Below are positions 46,266 through 58,884 of a DNA stretch of 64,000 nucleotides, one piece after another. This DNA is from Arctopsyche grandis. Its lineage: Eukaryota > Arthropoda > Insecta > Trichoptera > Hydropsychidae. The DNA lies in NCBI RefSeq assembly GCF_051622035.1, contig NC_135364.1, forward strand, positions 12,889,501-12,953,500, given 5' to 3'. A program made the position numbers and the translations under genes. Position 1 is the stretch's first letter, and each line of letters begins with the position of its first letter. The notes beneath the pieces are model-generated. The model was given only the letters and a program-made list of their open reading frames with translations, was not told where the DNA came from and ran no database searches.

Positions 46266-47869
46266 TTCATATTACATTCCGCAGGTAATGTCCTCAAGTA
46301 TTTTATTGCGAATATGTTTAATACCCAAGACGTGACAAAATTGAAATATTTAAATTATTACATTTCTTAAAAAGGTACTTTCACAAATTAATTCACTATC
46401 GGTTCAGCTCTTGTCATTTATTTAAAAAGAAAAATTAATTGTTAAAAGGAAAACGTGCGACGCAACCCTCATATACATATATTGAACTATAACGTGACGC
46501 GGTTGATTTTGACGAGTATTTATAGCGATACAAACGTATTAAAAATAGAAATTCTCACTAAAATTGGTCTATTTACGCGATATAAATACAAAAAAATTCA
46601 CGCGCAACGAATGTATTAACACCGATTGTTTTTTTTTTTTTACTTTATTCTACGTTACAACTTCACGAAGTGCGAAAAACGCAACAAATGAAAATGAACA
46701 TATTTAATGATGTTATGAAAATTCAAACAACAATTTGATTGATATTGCAGTATTTTTTTTTAATTCATGATTACACCAAAGTTTGAATAAAGCGACAAAT
46801 TTTATTCAATTGTGTATCATAAACAAAGTTGTGTAGGATTACCAAAGGTTGCAATGTAATAAAACGATAGAGTACCGAACTATGTACACACATACTTATA
46901 ATTGTTTATATGTATGTATGTAAATACTGAAAGTTTCAGATCTACATAGATAAAATGGAAATTTTTATCAGGGTGGATTTAACTCTCAGCAATATTTGGA
47001 TATTGAAAAGTGATCTCTATTCTATTTTATATTTTTTGTAGGGATTTGAAGGATGAAAAATAAATGAAAATATTTGTCTTCCAAAACTAAATAAAACATA
47101 TTAGTTCCTGAACAATGAGTTGAAGTGGAGCTTCACAAAACGGTAAAATCAACAATCCGAAACAAACAAAAAACGCTTCTGCTTTTCCGAACCGTCCTTG
47201 GGGGGCAATTTTGAGGAAAACATAATAGGAAGCGATATTTTCTCCGATTATTGTACATATTAATGTTTGCATAGGTCCTACGATATATTATATTTCGTAA
47301 CGAACAAACTCCATTTATTGTTATTATGCGTATTAATTTTTTTATTGAACTGTGTATTGATATTCGGATGATATTAAATACGAATCAATTAGATTTGAAG
47401 ATCAAACACGTTTTAAATGATGAAGCAATAAAAATCGAAAGTATATTTACGTTGAATATAATACTTAAAGTATTAAGCTTTTCTAACCAACCAAATAATT
47501 TTTTTTTTTTATTTCACAAAAGCATTCACAATAAAACAGTAGGGCTGGGTTATCTTACAGGTGAGCAGTGCAAATATTCATACTCGTATTATTCATTGAA
47601 TCATTGTTATAACCCGCAGTAGGCAGTATGACAATAATTTAAGTATTCTTCTTTAGATAAGCATAATACATATGTACATAATATATTGCAGACATCAAAA
47701 GTGTTTGTCACATTAAAGCAGAAAAATCTAGTTTGTGTACGTGAGAGGGAGAGTGAAGTAGCAGAATCGATTTCCGACGTTATGACGAAAGCAAGCGAAT
47801 AATTGGGAAATTGTGAGAGACTGTAGATACATATGTAGTATTATAGTGACAACGGGTGAAACGGAGGCT
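46266..47869. other. Intronic spacer
   Basis: AT-rich with homopolymer T runs (46628-46641, 47500-47510). No gene or element recognised. Confidence 0.35.
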
Positions 47870-48420
47870 TTCAAGGTAATATTCCACATGGTCGGATCCA
47901 TTTTTAGCCTGGGGGTAAATCGTCGTCTAGCCGTATTCTCTCCCCCACGGGGGTCGCTTGAATGAACCATCTCTCGTAGTCGCTCGTCGATCTTCGGATA
48001 CACTCGCCAACGATCCACTCACCCACTACCCCCCCCCCCCACCCACCCCCCTCGACCAACCACCATTTACAACAATTCCTCTTCCCTAGACACACAAAAA
48101 AAGCTCTCAATACAAATTAAATCGACATCGAAACAGATCAATTTGTACGTACGTATCGCAATAGAAACGGGAAGTGAGTATCGGCATACGCTGATACGTA
48201 TGTGTGCGTTTGAATTATGCAATAAAGCTCTGGCTGAAGGGCACCAGTGGGCAAGGTCAGGTGGGCGGAGTGCCCCGGGGGCGCAAAGGGGGCGCATGGG
48301 GCCGGGGGGCGGCGGCCGGCTGACCCGGTTCCCGCAGTGGAGCGACATCGATCGGCGGCAAGGGGCGCGCCCCCGCCACACCTGATCGCAACCCCCTCAC
48401 CCTACAACATACCAGGAACC
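47870..48420. promoter_or_regulatory. CpG-rich island with C-tract, long intron
   Basis: The most GC-rich part of the window. The left half has a C-tract (48029-48051: twelve C, A, CCC, A, six C). The right half (48240-48395) is CpG-dense with GGGGCGCGCCCC (48362-48373), and ATCGATCGGCGG just before it. Possible alternative Mef2 promoter or enhancer. No splice donor of convincing strength was found next to it. Confidence 0.35.
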
Positions 48421-49376
48421 ATCCTGTACTACACACGTCTATGGTATGTGAGCACCCTGTACGCAATGCATAAGCGCGTTCCATTCTCGTTTACCCATAA
48501 CTTATGGGAAATGTTAAATATTTCAAGTTAGGTTGAAATTAAAAGTCCGTTCTGTATTTTTTTTTAATGATTGTATACAATAGTCAAAAGTTAGATATAA
48601 AATATGTTGATTTATTAATAAATAAAATAAAAAATCAAACGCAATGCAATGGGAACATTGTAATTCACATCTAAAAATCTTATTTTCTGGCGATCGTGAT
48701 TTCACTGCATAAATCTGTCCGCGTTTCTGGACTATGTTTTCATTATATAAATTCTGTGAGTATAATAAGGTTCAGGCCAATATGCCAATATTGGCTGTTT
48801 GTAAGTTACAAAGCTTTTAAATTTCATCTTTGAAGAATTTTAATCGCCTTAACCTAACCATATAGCAAACTAACTACTGGCTGTGGAATTGTTAAAAAAA
48901 ATCTCGTAAAAAAAAAAGTGACTGATTCATTTTGAATTAATTTTGGATTAATTTAAATATCTTCAGAGTACCAATGCAGGGTGTCGCATATATGTACAAT
49001 ATAGTATATTGAACTGATGTAAATCATTGATTTTTAGTTAATTTTTTTTCTTTTAATATTTTGTATTTTTATTTATGAATAAGTACATTAAACACAAAAC
49101 TGTACGCATTGGTAAAATATCAGAGCTCTCCTCAATTTGATCAAAACATAAGAAAAAGACAAATATATGTATATTAGAAACACCACATCTCAGATCTGCA
49201 TACGTCTGTATGTATGTATGTACATAGTACATACATTGGGTATTGGCGTGTCACTCTCATGTTAGTAATTTAATATTCATAATCATAATTTTTAAAATAT
49301 TGGTACGGTTCAATTGTGGCATTCTAAAAATTGATTTTAAATTACTAATATTTTATTGGTCTTGTATATATACATA

Positions 49377-49425
<49 letters not shown>

Positions 49426-52400
49426 GTACATATGTATATGTGAATACATATATGTGTATGTATGTATTGTGTTGAGTAACAGATAGTTTAGAAAAACTAC
49501 TTTTAAATGAGCAATATAAATTAAGGGTTCAATTATTACCAATTAAACAGGGCGAGGATATGTTAAGATGCTGTATTTAATTCGTAGATACATAATTACA
49601 AAATTGTATAGTATTCCACGACATACTTAAAATTCATTTTTTTAATTCGCTATAAAAAAGACTGCTCATCGTACATCGACGTTTATCATATTAAGCAATT
49701 GTTTCTAATAAACGGCTACTTATTTTAACGACTGCACCGATAATAACCCTTAAAGCTACAATACACAAATAATCGAAACACTATTTTGATAGGGTCGTAA
49801 ACTAAACTTTATAGATTGAACAGCGAAGCATCAAAATTATCGTCAATTCACTACCGAACGAGCGTAAACGGATTAATTTGATACAAAGCTGCTAGTGAAA
49901 AAAAATTGGGTAAAGTTCACATGTAAACGAGAAAATTAACGAGGCGGTTACATATATACAAATATATGTATGTATGTAGACATGTAGTTCGCAGTACAAT
50001 TTGCAACACTCGCAACAATTAAAATACGACGATGGCCAACACACATTGCCGAAGCAATAACACTCTTCTGCGAACACGATAATGCGGCGATAGACAAAAG
50101 TGCAATAAGCCTGCTGATGCTGCTGCTCGTCCTTATGCATCTCGAACGTCCAATTTAACAATGGACAAGTGAGCATTCAATAAAGTGGGTGACGTAACAC
50201 TAATACATAATGTGCACCTCGCATCATCGGCAATGGTTTGCAATTCGAAAAAAAAATACAATCAAAACTTTTTCACATTTTATGAACACAACATTGAAAA
50301 AAAAACAATCAACGTGCAAATATCTTTAAATTTAATTCACTTAGCTATATATGATGTCTTTTCACGTTTACCGCTTCAAATGATATAAAATAGTGACGTT
50401 TTGGAATATAGACCTGTTGCGTCCGTGTATGTAATACATACATACATACATCAATTAGTAATACGAATTCACCAGAATTGTATATTTCAGTTATTTCGAC
50501 AATGATTTGCAAGTTATTAAATGTGAAAAAAATATTCAATATTGCTAATAAAAAAGTATAAACACATAAGAAAAATAATAAAAAGCTTGTAATAATTGAA
50601 AAAGAACATATTTTTAAAACGATTGTTTATTTAATTCTACAACAGTTGTCCTTGCAAACTTCAAGTCTTTCTAGGTTGTGACTCTTGACACTTTCTACAT
50701 TAAACTACATATATTATGTAGATAGATTTTCCTTATAATTAGATTTACTATATAAAATAAATAATTCTTAAAGTATTAAATATTGACCCAAATATGTAGC
50801 CGAGACTAAAATGACTAACTCTTATGTAAATAATTCAACGACAGACGAAAGATAAATATACATATGTATATGCTACTCTTGCTTGGAATTTGCAGAACTC
50901 TATTTACCACACGCATATTAAATATACACAAGTTACATAAATTATCATAGTATAAAAAATATATTTAATAATTATTGTACATACATATTTCTACAGTGCA
51001 CATTAGAAAGATTTCACCTAATTATAGTGTAAATTGTATGAAAAATATGTATTAATATAAAATTAGATCACGTTTGAATTTTTGAGTGCAATTTTCATTT
51101 TATGGGTATTCAATGTGGTTTAATAAGACAGTCGACCGCAAGCGATAACTAAGCAACTGATAAGGCGCTACTGTTCAAAAAGCAAATAGCAGCGGAGCGA
51201 CACGATCGCAGATGAACTATTGTGGATTTAATTGAATAAAAAATAAATTATTTAGGTCGTAAGAGTCTATATAATAAATTCGTATGAGTGTATAGATAGA
51301 TATACACATACGCTTATATTGAGAGAGCGAATGTGCAGCTGAGCCGTATGTGTCCGTAAGTCACGCGACGTGGTTATCAAGGAGCTAGCATCGGCTGATA
51401 AGCAATAAATTAATCATTCGGGGGCTACGTCGACCGGATCAGGTCATCAGCTCAAACTGACCGCACCTATGCATAGTGCCCACCACACGTCGTGGCCTTT
51501 GATAAATTCGAAATAAATCACCAAACATAATAATTACTCTTCAAGCACCAACGGAGGAATCTCAACACTAAAATTTTAATCGCTACAATCGAATTAACTG
51601 ACGCGTGTGAAGGTATTTTCTTCTAAACTTAAATTCACATACAATCAAGACCGAAATTTCTTCTGAATTCGTAGGCCCAAAACGCACCGTGCGTTTTTTC
51701 ACCGCGCGTTTGAAATACAACTCGTGTTTCAAGCGTGAGTGTTCACATTTGCGATTAAATTGCACGTGTATCCGTTCATGCCCAAACCTAGCGTTCCATT
51801 TCAAATCGAGATAACTCATTTCTTCTTCTTCTTCACGATCCACGTCCTCCTAAAACGTTGGCAACTAGAATTCTCTCATCTGTAATCGACGGCTGCTCTA
51901 AATAGTACTTGGGTGGTGAGGCCGAAGCATATCCCATTTGAGATGATTAAATCATTGTGAGTTATTTTTCTAGGTAAACATATACACCCAATAAATATTG
52001 AATTACATATGAAGTATACTGCTTTTGGAAATTAACATAAATATATATTAAATAGAAAATAATCAATGAGTTCCGTTAGTTCCTTTTCTTTCAAATCGAA
52101 AGAAATTTCTTTCAAAATCGGGCTAAGGTAAAATAAGTTCGAGCTTGAAGTATATGCATATGTATGTAAATATGAACACTTTCAATAACCCAAGTAAGAT
52201 ATTGATCCATGCCTGAAATGAGCAAACTATGAGAGATATGTATATGTACATATATGTATATATGTAAATAAACCTGACAGCATAGGCAATAAAAAGATCA
52301 GTATATAATGTCTTTATTTATTTTTACTGCCATTGCGTAAAGGATAAAATTTTATATGTAGGACGGATATAAAATTTTAGTGAAATTAAAGCGTGTAATG

Positions 52401-52548
52401 TGATTGGTCATGGCTAGATTTTCAGTATGGAAAAAAAATTTGGACATCACAGCTCAATCGCGTCAAAATAGTATTCGTACTAATTATCGAATTAAAAAGG
52501 TAGTTCGATACTTGCGATAATGTTCAAATTTCAAATTGGAAAACGAAA
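48421..52548. other. Intronic spacer
   Basis: AT-rich DNA with a TA repeat (49370-49420) and ACATATGTACATATGTA next to it, and an ATGT repeat at 49208-49233. A mixed-composition block at 51120-51530 contains CAGCTG and GATA-type motifs and might be an enhancer. No coding or mobile feature recognised. Confidence 0.35.
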
Positions 52549-53091
52549 TTAATCAATCAAAAACGCGATAGTGACGCTTTCATGTCGCGTCACCGATGCA
52601 ATTCCGAGATTTGCGCGTCGCATTCTCGGAAGATTTAACTTCTTGGGTAGCGGTGAAGCATAAAACAGTGCGGCGAAAGAAGTTTGACCGGTGTAATAAA
52701 TGATCTGGAGACGTGACGAAAACTGCATGACGCTGAAGAACAACGTTCCGAAGCGTACCCGAGTAAATCGAGTTGTACAATATTTTAAAATCAGAAAAAA
52801 TTTCGGCGAAAGAGAGCGATCGTGCATGTCAGAGGCATTTGAGATGCATTTCGAGTACTTTTTTTTCGTAGACCAGCTGTGGGCGACAGTGACACCATGT
52901 GCAATCCACGTGGGTCGAAATCCCCCTGCAGGAGAGCTCATCGCAAGCAATACGCGGGGGTAAAATATGTACGTGAGATGCTGAAGAACGGTCCTGGGGG
53001 TTTCGACACTTCTCAGCTGTCGAACATTAACACTGCAATGGTTCTCAATCTTATCTCGACCCTCTCAATTCCCAAAATGAGGATTCTGTAA
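52549..53091. other. GC-richer segment ending in a short + strand frame
   Basis: Open frames of 133 codons (minus, 52549-52950) and 70 codons (plus, 52879-53091, ending SIPKMRIL) give no family resemblance. The plus frame directly precedes a T-rich stretch and the retroelement tail at 53282-53340, so it may be the degraded coding end of the same retrotransposon. Confidence 0.3.
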
Positions 53092-53342
53092 ACCAGACTA
53101 ATGTTTGAAGTTATCATCACCTATGTACATACATATGTATTGTAAACATATAATTTTTATCTTTTTTCTATTATTTTTGTTCTTTATTTTACATTATTTT
53201 TCTTTATATTTTATTACATGTAATTTTTATTTTTGAGTTTTAAATTGTTTTTTCGTGTATTTATTAAATATGCTTAGCTATCTATAGTGAAGCCCTGGAG
53301 TATACCTGTAATTTCACTATGGCTTAATTGTAGTAAATAAAT
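53092..53342 (+). mobile_element. Retroelement 3' tail with stem-loop (LINE-like 3'UTR)
   Basis: A T-rich 3'UTR-like stretch is followed by a 10-bp stem (53282-53291 with 53313-53322) enclosing a 21-base loop containing CCTGGAGTATACCTGT, then TAGTAAATAAATA. The loop matches those of the two SINEs at 30.1 and 40.1 kb while the stem sequence differs. I infer that it is the partner LINE, or a third SINE, supplying the shared tail. Confidence 0.5.
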
Positions 53343-55854
53343 ACCCATCATTATATTTCTTGAAATTAATATTGTCGAATATTCTCGAATGTCGAATATG
53401 TCGAATAAAAGTATTTCAATTTCCAATCCTGATTTTATATTTAGAATTTATATGGAGGAAAAAAAGTATTACAAATATTCAGTATCAATATTTTAGTTTT
53501 CATCGAGCAAGAATATTTGGATTATCCGTTAAAATGAAATTATTTTATATTTGAATTCTAAAACCATAGAAAATACAAAATTGTTATACCGTCGGCAAAC
53601 ACGCATTTTTACAAAAAAAAAACTTTCGGCAAATCAAATGTTTTTAAAAATATATTTTAAAACATTCAATCGTTTCAATTCAAGAGAAGAATTACAAATA
53701 ACATACATACATATGTACAGGTTTATATAAAACATCACATCAACACAATCAACCGAATCAGTCATAGTCGATAAGATACGGTTTCTCAAAAAAATATCAT
53801 GGAGTTTATGAGATGACGAGGGAAAAAAGGCGATTATACACGCCTTCGCATCGCTTTTCGCTGACACTCTAATATCGCACGAAAATTGGCAAAATCTATT
53901 TTTCCACAAACACACACTCGTATATTACGGTTATTAACAAGGTGTAAATAAACACATCACGCGACGCCTCTTTCGTAGGTAAGTACATACATATGTATGT
54001 ACCGTGCATACATAGATGTATATTATTTTTTGGTTCGATAAAACGCGCGTTTCCTGAGTAAGCACGCGATCGAATAGCGGTTTGACATTTGATTGCCAGG
54101 TACAATTGGCAAATTTGGACAACCCCGACTGGAACGACGTAAACGAATCAATAACAGAATGACCTTGTGTCGGAGGTGTCGGATAATCTGGAGATAAATT
54201 GGATCGCTTTCCATCCCAAGGAAAAGCAAAAATTCAATAGATTCTTCCGAAGTGTTCTTTCTACCTGGGATTTTTCGGAACACGTGTGAGAAAGAATTTC
54301 AATATGTATGTATGTAAAAATATATATGTCTGGTGAATAACGAAAAATACGTTTACTTGAATATCACTTATAGTCGATGCTTTCGTTATCGGTATTGTGA
54401 GTTTGTAGGGTCATAACGAGCGTGAGTGAAGGTCAACTCTCGATTTCTGTAAATCTTTAACGTGGGATGAAATGATTTTTATTAAAGCAGAGGATAAAAC
54501 TTTAAGTACTTGATTCATCAGCCTGAGCATAATTCATGGAATTACATAGTTTGAGGGATACAACTATGGATTAATATTTTTACTTTATGATTTAAATGAT
54601 GATGATTACTTAATAATTCATGTTAAAATAAGTTATCTCATACTCAGTCGATCTTTGGAATATTCAATTTTAGGAATAAACGATATTGTCAAAGGCAGTG
54701 AAAACAGTCAGTCAAAAGCGCCATCGACTATTCCAAAGGATTAGTGTTTGTCACCATCTACAACAGTAGCCGGGAATTTCATAAAATACATATCATTTTC
54801 AATTCAGAAATTGTATTTAAAGAATATGTCTGAATAATAAAGCTTCACTAAAATGTTGCCACTTGAAGAAAGTGTATTGTATAATTTATTCATTGATTAG
54901 ATAATGACCTTATCGGTGGCAAAAATCCTGTTAGTTGCACATTATTGTTTTAAATAACACATGATATAGTATTTTATACATATATTGTATTTTCATAGGG
55001 AGCAAAAGCTTGGGGAAAATATAATAAATATATATGTACATATATATTTATTATATGTATGTACATACAGTTACACTAACCAAAAGGTTTAAAAATTGAC
55101 CGGACAATTTGTTGTCATACGAGTAGACGCTTTAACCCAAACGTGACCTCATATAAGATTCGAGGTACACATTACTGGTTGGCTCAATTAGAACTTGTGG
55201 TCGATTTATTGATAAGTGAATGTTAATTGATTCGATTTCAACGCGAAGAAAATGATAAACGCGTTATAATAAGTATCATAATACAAACACAACTAAGTTA
55301 GTCGGTGATTTGACTATAAATAAAAGCGATTTAAGATTACACGCCAGGGGCATTAACATTTCGCATTGTTGACAAACACAAATATTAATAGAGTTAATTT
55401 ATAAATAAACACCCTTTTGGATAACGCTCTCTGGTCCCGTACCGCTCACACACGTACGATTTTAGCAGAGCGCAATGTAATTTTAGAATAGTAGTGTATA
55501 ATTATACTATTACGATGAGCGGCTTTTGCGGACAATCTCTAATTATATAAATATAATATAAGCGATATGAAAATTCCGATGTTTTTTTTAGTCCGACATT
55601 TTTATTTTTATTTGTACTAGTGTTACACAATATATTTGTTTGGGTATTCACTAAATTGATGTGACAGGTATAACTTGTTAGCAGTGTGAGCGATTTTACA
55701 CCTAATTTAAATGTTGTAAATTACAATAAGATAACAAAGAAAACGAGGTATTTGTAATATTAGTAGATTTCAAACAAACCTGTTTTATGTTAACTAAAGT
55801 GAACGATTTTAAATTGCAAATTTAAATTGATCTTAATTAAAAATTACGGAAAAA
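53343..55854. other. Intronic spacer
   Basis: AT-rich. A CTATAAATAA octamer-plus matching the MEF2-binding consensus lies at 55314-55323, but such sites are frequent in AT-rich DNA. No gene recognised. Confidence 0.35.
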
Positions 55855-56880
55855 TTGTATCCAAAATATATAATACCTACATATAAGTTAGAACAGAATA
55901 TATTATATACAAAACCCTTTAATGATCCTTATGTACTTAAATTACTTTATTTTTCCTTTGTAAGGTCTCACCTTGAATTTGCCTCAATTATCTGGTCACC
56001 TTTTAATTTATCCCATATTAATTGTATTGAGAAAGTTCAACTTAAATTTATTAAATCCTTACGCTACCTTTTTCCTACCTATACCCATTCTACTGTTTCC
56101 GACATTTTAAAAATCCTTTTTTTAACAATCTTTCTGTCAGGCGACGACATACTGATGCTATATTCTTCTTTAAGCTCATAAATGGTTTCCTTGATTGTTC
56201 TGATTTACTGAATAAGGTTAATTTCAGAATCCCAGTTCGGTACTCTAGACGCGTTGCACTCTTTTCACTTGATCCTTTTAATACTAATTCCCAAAAATAT
56301 TCTTATCTGCAGCGCGTTTATCGTATGTTTAACGGAGAGCTGAATGAGGTTGATCTATTTGGTATTTCCCTACATCAATTCAGGTCTAACATCAAGAGAA
56401 TCTTGACCGATTGATTCATTTCTTCTCCTATTCTATTTTATAACCTTTTTCCAATATTTCCAATATTTTTATACTTTAGTTTAGTTATGTAATGTGCTAT
56501 TTAATCATATTATAGCTTTCATTATTTTCCTTTTCATTTGTTTATTTTGTATTTACCTTTTTCATTTGTTTTATATTTGTAAATTTCAATTTCTTCTTAT
56601 ATTCTATTTTATAACCTTTTTCCAATATTTTAATACTATAGTTTAATTATGCAATGTTCTACATATTTTGTCATGTTATAGCCTTTATTCTTTTCTTTTT
56701 CATTTGTTTTCCTTATATTTATCTTTTTAATTTTTTTTTTATAATTTTTGTAAAAATCTGTAATTGGACTCGGATGTTACATATATTATTTATTTACTAT
56801 TTGTTTTTTATACATATCTATGTACATCCCGTTGTCTGTTGATTTTTCTATAAATAAAATAAAATATTTATTTTTATGTA
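55855..56880 (+). mobile_element. Truncated Jockey/CR1-like LINE, frameshifted
   Basis: The frame 55855-56181 encodes the C-terminal reverse-transcriptase-adjacent block (LKLLYFSFVRSHLEFASIIW, HINCIEKVQLKFIKSLRYLF). A frameshift near 56115 moves the continuation to another frame (NNLSVRRRHTDAIFFFKLIN, then RVYRMFNGELNEVDLFGISL) ending at TGA near 56412. A T-rich 3'UTR follows to a tail ATAAATAAAATAAAATA at about 56850-56870. It is 5'-truncated and dead. The clade is judged from the RSHLE-SIIW and RRR-DA-F-FKLINGF pattern. Confidence 0.75.
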
Positions 56881-58815
56881 TCAGAAAGGGAGAAAATTTT
56901 CATGAAATCTAATAAGAATCCGATTCAGTTTGGATCTGAAAGTGTACCTTAATTGAATCATTTAAGGATTTAGACAAAGTTTACAAAAGTAAATAGCAAT
57001 TAACTTACCCTGAAAAGCTGCTTGACAAAAAGTTAATACATAAATATCAAGTGTAAAATAATAGGAAAACATAGATTTCTTATATCAGTTCAATAAAAAA
57101 TATCGCTAAACAAAACTCAAAAACAAATTTATTGAAAAAAATTTCAGATTGTTTTATTGAAAGTAATACATATTACAAAAAAATCAATTAATCATCTTAA
57201 CAGCCATGTTGAAAAGATAAAGCGAAAAGACATTCTGAACCACTTCAAAATCCACATAATCCTTCAAGACCCTCATTAAAGGGTAATAAATTTGGTTCAA
57301 TGAACCAATAAAAGTAATCAATCGTTCAAGCAGACAGAATCACAGTCTCGGGAAGTCGACTAGCTGTGGTGACGAGCGACTGAAAAAAATCCTCTAAAAT
57401 CTCGTCACGTGAATAACAAAAAGATTTGCACACGCGAGATGAATGGAAGGCGAGAAAATATAGGGACACGCGACACACATGCACCAATGTGCATCCGAGG
57501 AGTATAATGACAGCGTCACAGAATCGTCATTGTCGACATCGGCGATGGTGTAAACGGACAAAACGACTCATAAATATTAATGAACGCCCAGCCAGTGCGA
57601 GTGCATCACAGCACCGAGCCGACCAATGCACAATGCACCGGCAAAACTGCACACAAGTACTTACTTACTTGTAGGCCAATGGAAAAAACGAAAAAAAAAC
57701 GCAAATAAATGCGCGGCGGCGCTAACGAGACTACGAGCGTGGGTAGATGCTGCGAATTTATTGTCCAAGTCGAAACTGACCGACATCTTCATTCGCATAC
57801 ACGCTTAAGATATGCATAGTACATACATTGAACAATATTCTATCGCCAACCAGTCAAAATACTTAACTAGTTAATTAAATTTTTTTTTAAAGTGAAGATG
57901 GTTCGTTGAATACTCGTTGATATTAATCAAAATTGTATTCAAATTAAATTTGGCTAGTATGCAAATAATTTTCATTGTAGAATACCGAAAATGGGATGCT
58001 CGAATTAAAATTGTAAATTTTCGATGCGCGTCAATTAATATCCATCATATTATATTTTGTAAAAAAGACGGTTTCAATATAATAAAACAAAAATAATGTT
58101 GGCGTTTATGCATAATACAACATAATATGATATTAATGCGGAATTAATAAATTATGTATGTACACTAACAGTTTCTTAGGCCAACGTGTAAGACCTGAGA
58201 GTCGTTATTAAAATTAATTGTTATCAAATTGTGACGCCTCTTGATACAATTACGTATTTTACAAAGGAATTTCGTTAATTAACTTTCGGAAGATGCTATT
58301 AATTTAATAGCACGCCTTGATTAATGAAGAAAAATCTGTGCGACACGCTACGTAGCTGTGTAGATTCGCACGTGATAATTTTCCGTGGAAATTTTATACG
58401 TATCGATCGAAAACAGAAAAATGTGATAATAAAACCAGAAAAATTGACAACCTGCGAACCATGTGCGGTCGCGCGTAATACAGCCAAATATTTACCGACG
58501 AATTTCAGTTCATAAGTCAATACAGGATGTTCGGAAATAATCTGATAATACGCAGACAATTACAAAAAAAAAAAAATGTGAATTATATGTAGCAGAAAAC
58601 GATAAATCAATAAAACTTAAGAAAAGGGTAGTTATTAATTAAAAACATAACGGATGAGATAAAAGCGATTTTACAAGTAAAAAAATATTACGAAAAAAAC
58701 TAGTACGTACAAGGGTAATAAAATAATCAGATATTTTTTTCGGACCGTAAAGCAGGACGTTTAATGTTGTGTTAAATTTCATTCCATGTACATAATAGAA
58801 TATTTGACGTGATTA
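56881..58815. other. Intronic spacer with GC-richer patch
   Basis: AT-rich apart from 57340-57800, which is mixed composition without a recognisable frame. A short perfect inverted repeat TTGGTTC-AAT-GAACCAA is at 57292-57308. Confidence 0.35.
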
Positions 58816-58884
58816 TAATATGTATACTTACAATGCTTGTAATGCTTCGTAATATGTATACTTACAATGCTGTACAATGCTTCG
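58816..58884. repeat. Tandem duplication of a 34/35-bp unit
   Basis: TAATATGTATACTTACAATG continuing to GCTTCG occurs twice head to tail (58816-58849 and 58850-58884) with a small indel between copies. Confidence 0.8.

Noticed and set aside
52549-52950. 133-codon minus-strand frame
   Set aside because: No recognised motif. Frames on the other strand of similar length overlap it.
55314-55323. MEF2-consensus site CTATAAATAA as evidence of autoregulation
   Set aside because: Such ten-mers are common in AT-rich DNA and one also occurs in the LINE tail near 56848; no cluster or conservation data.
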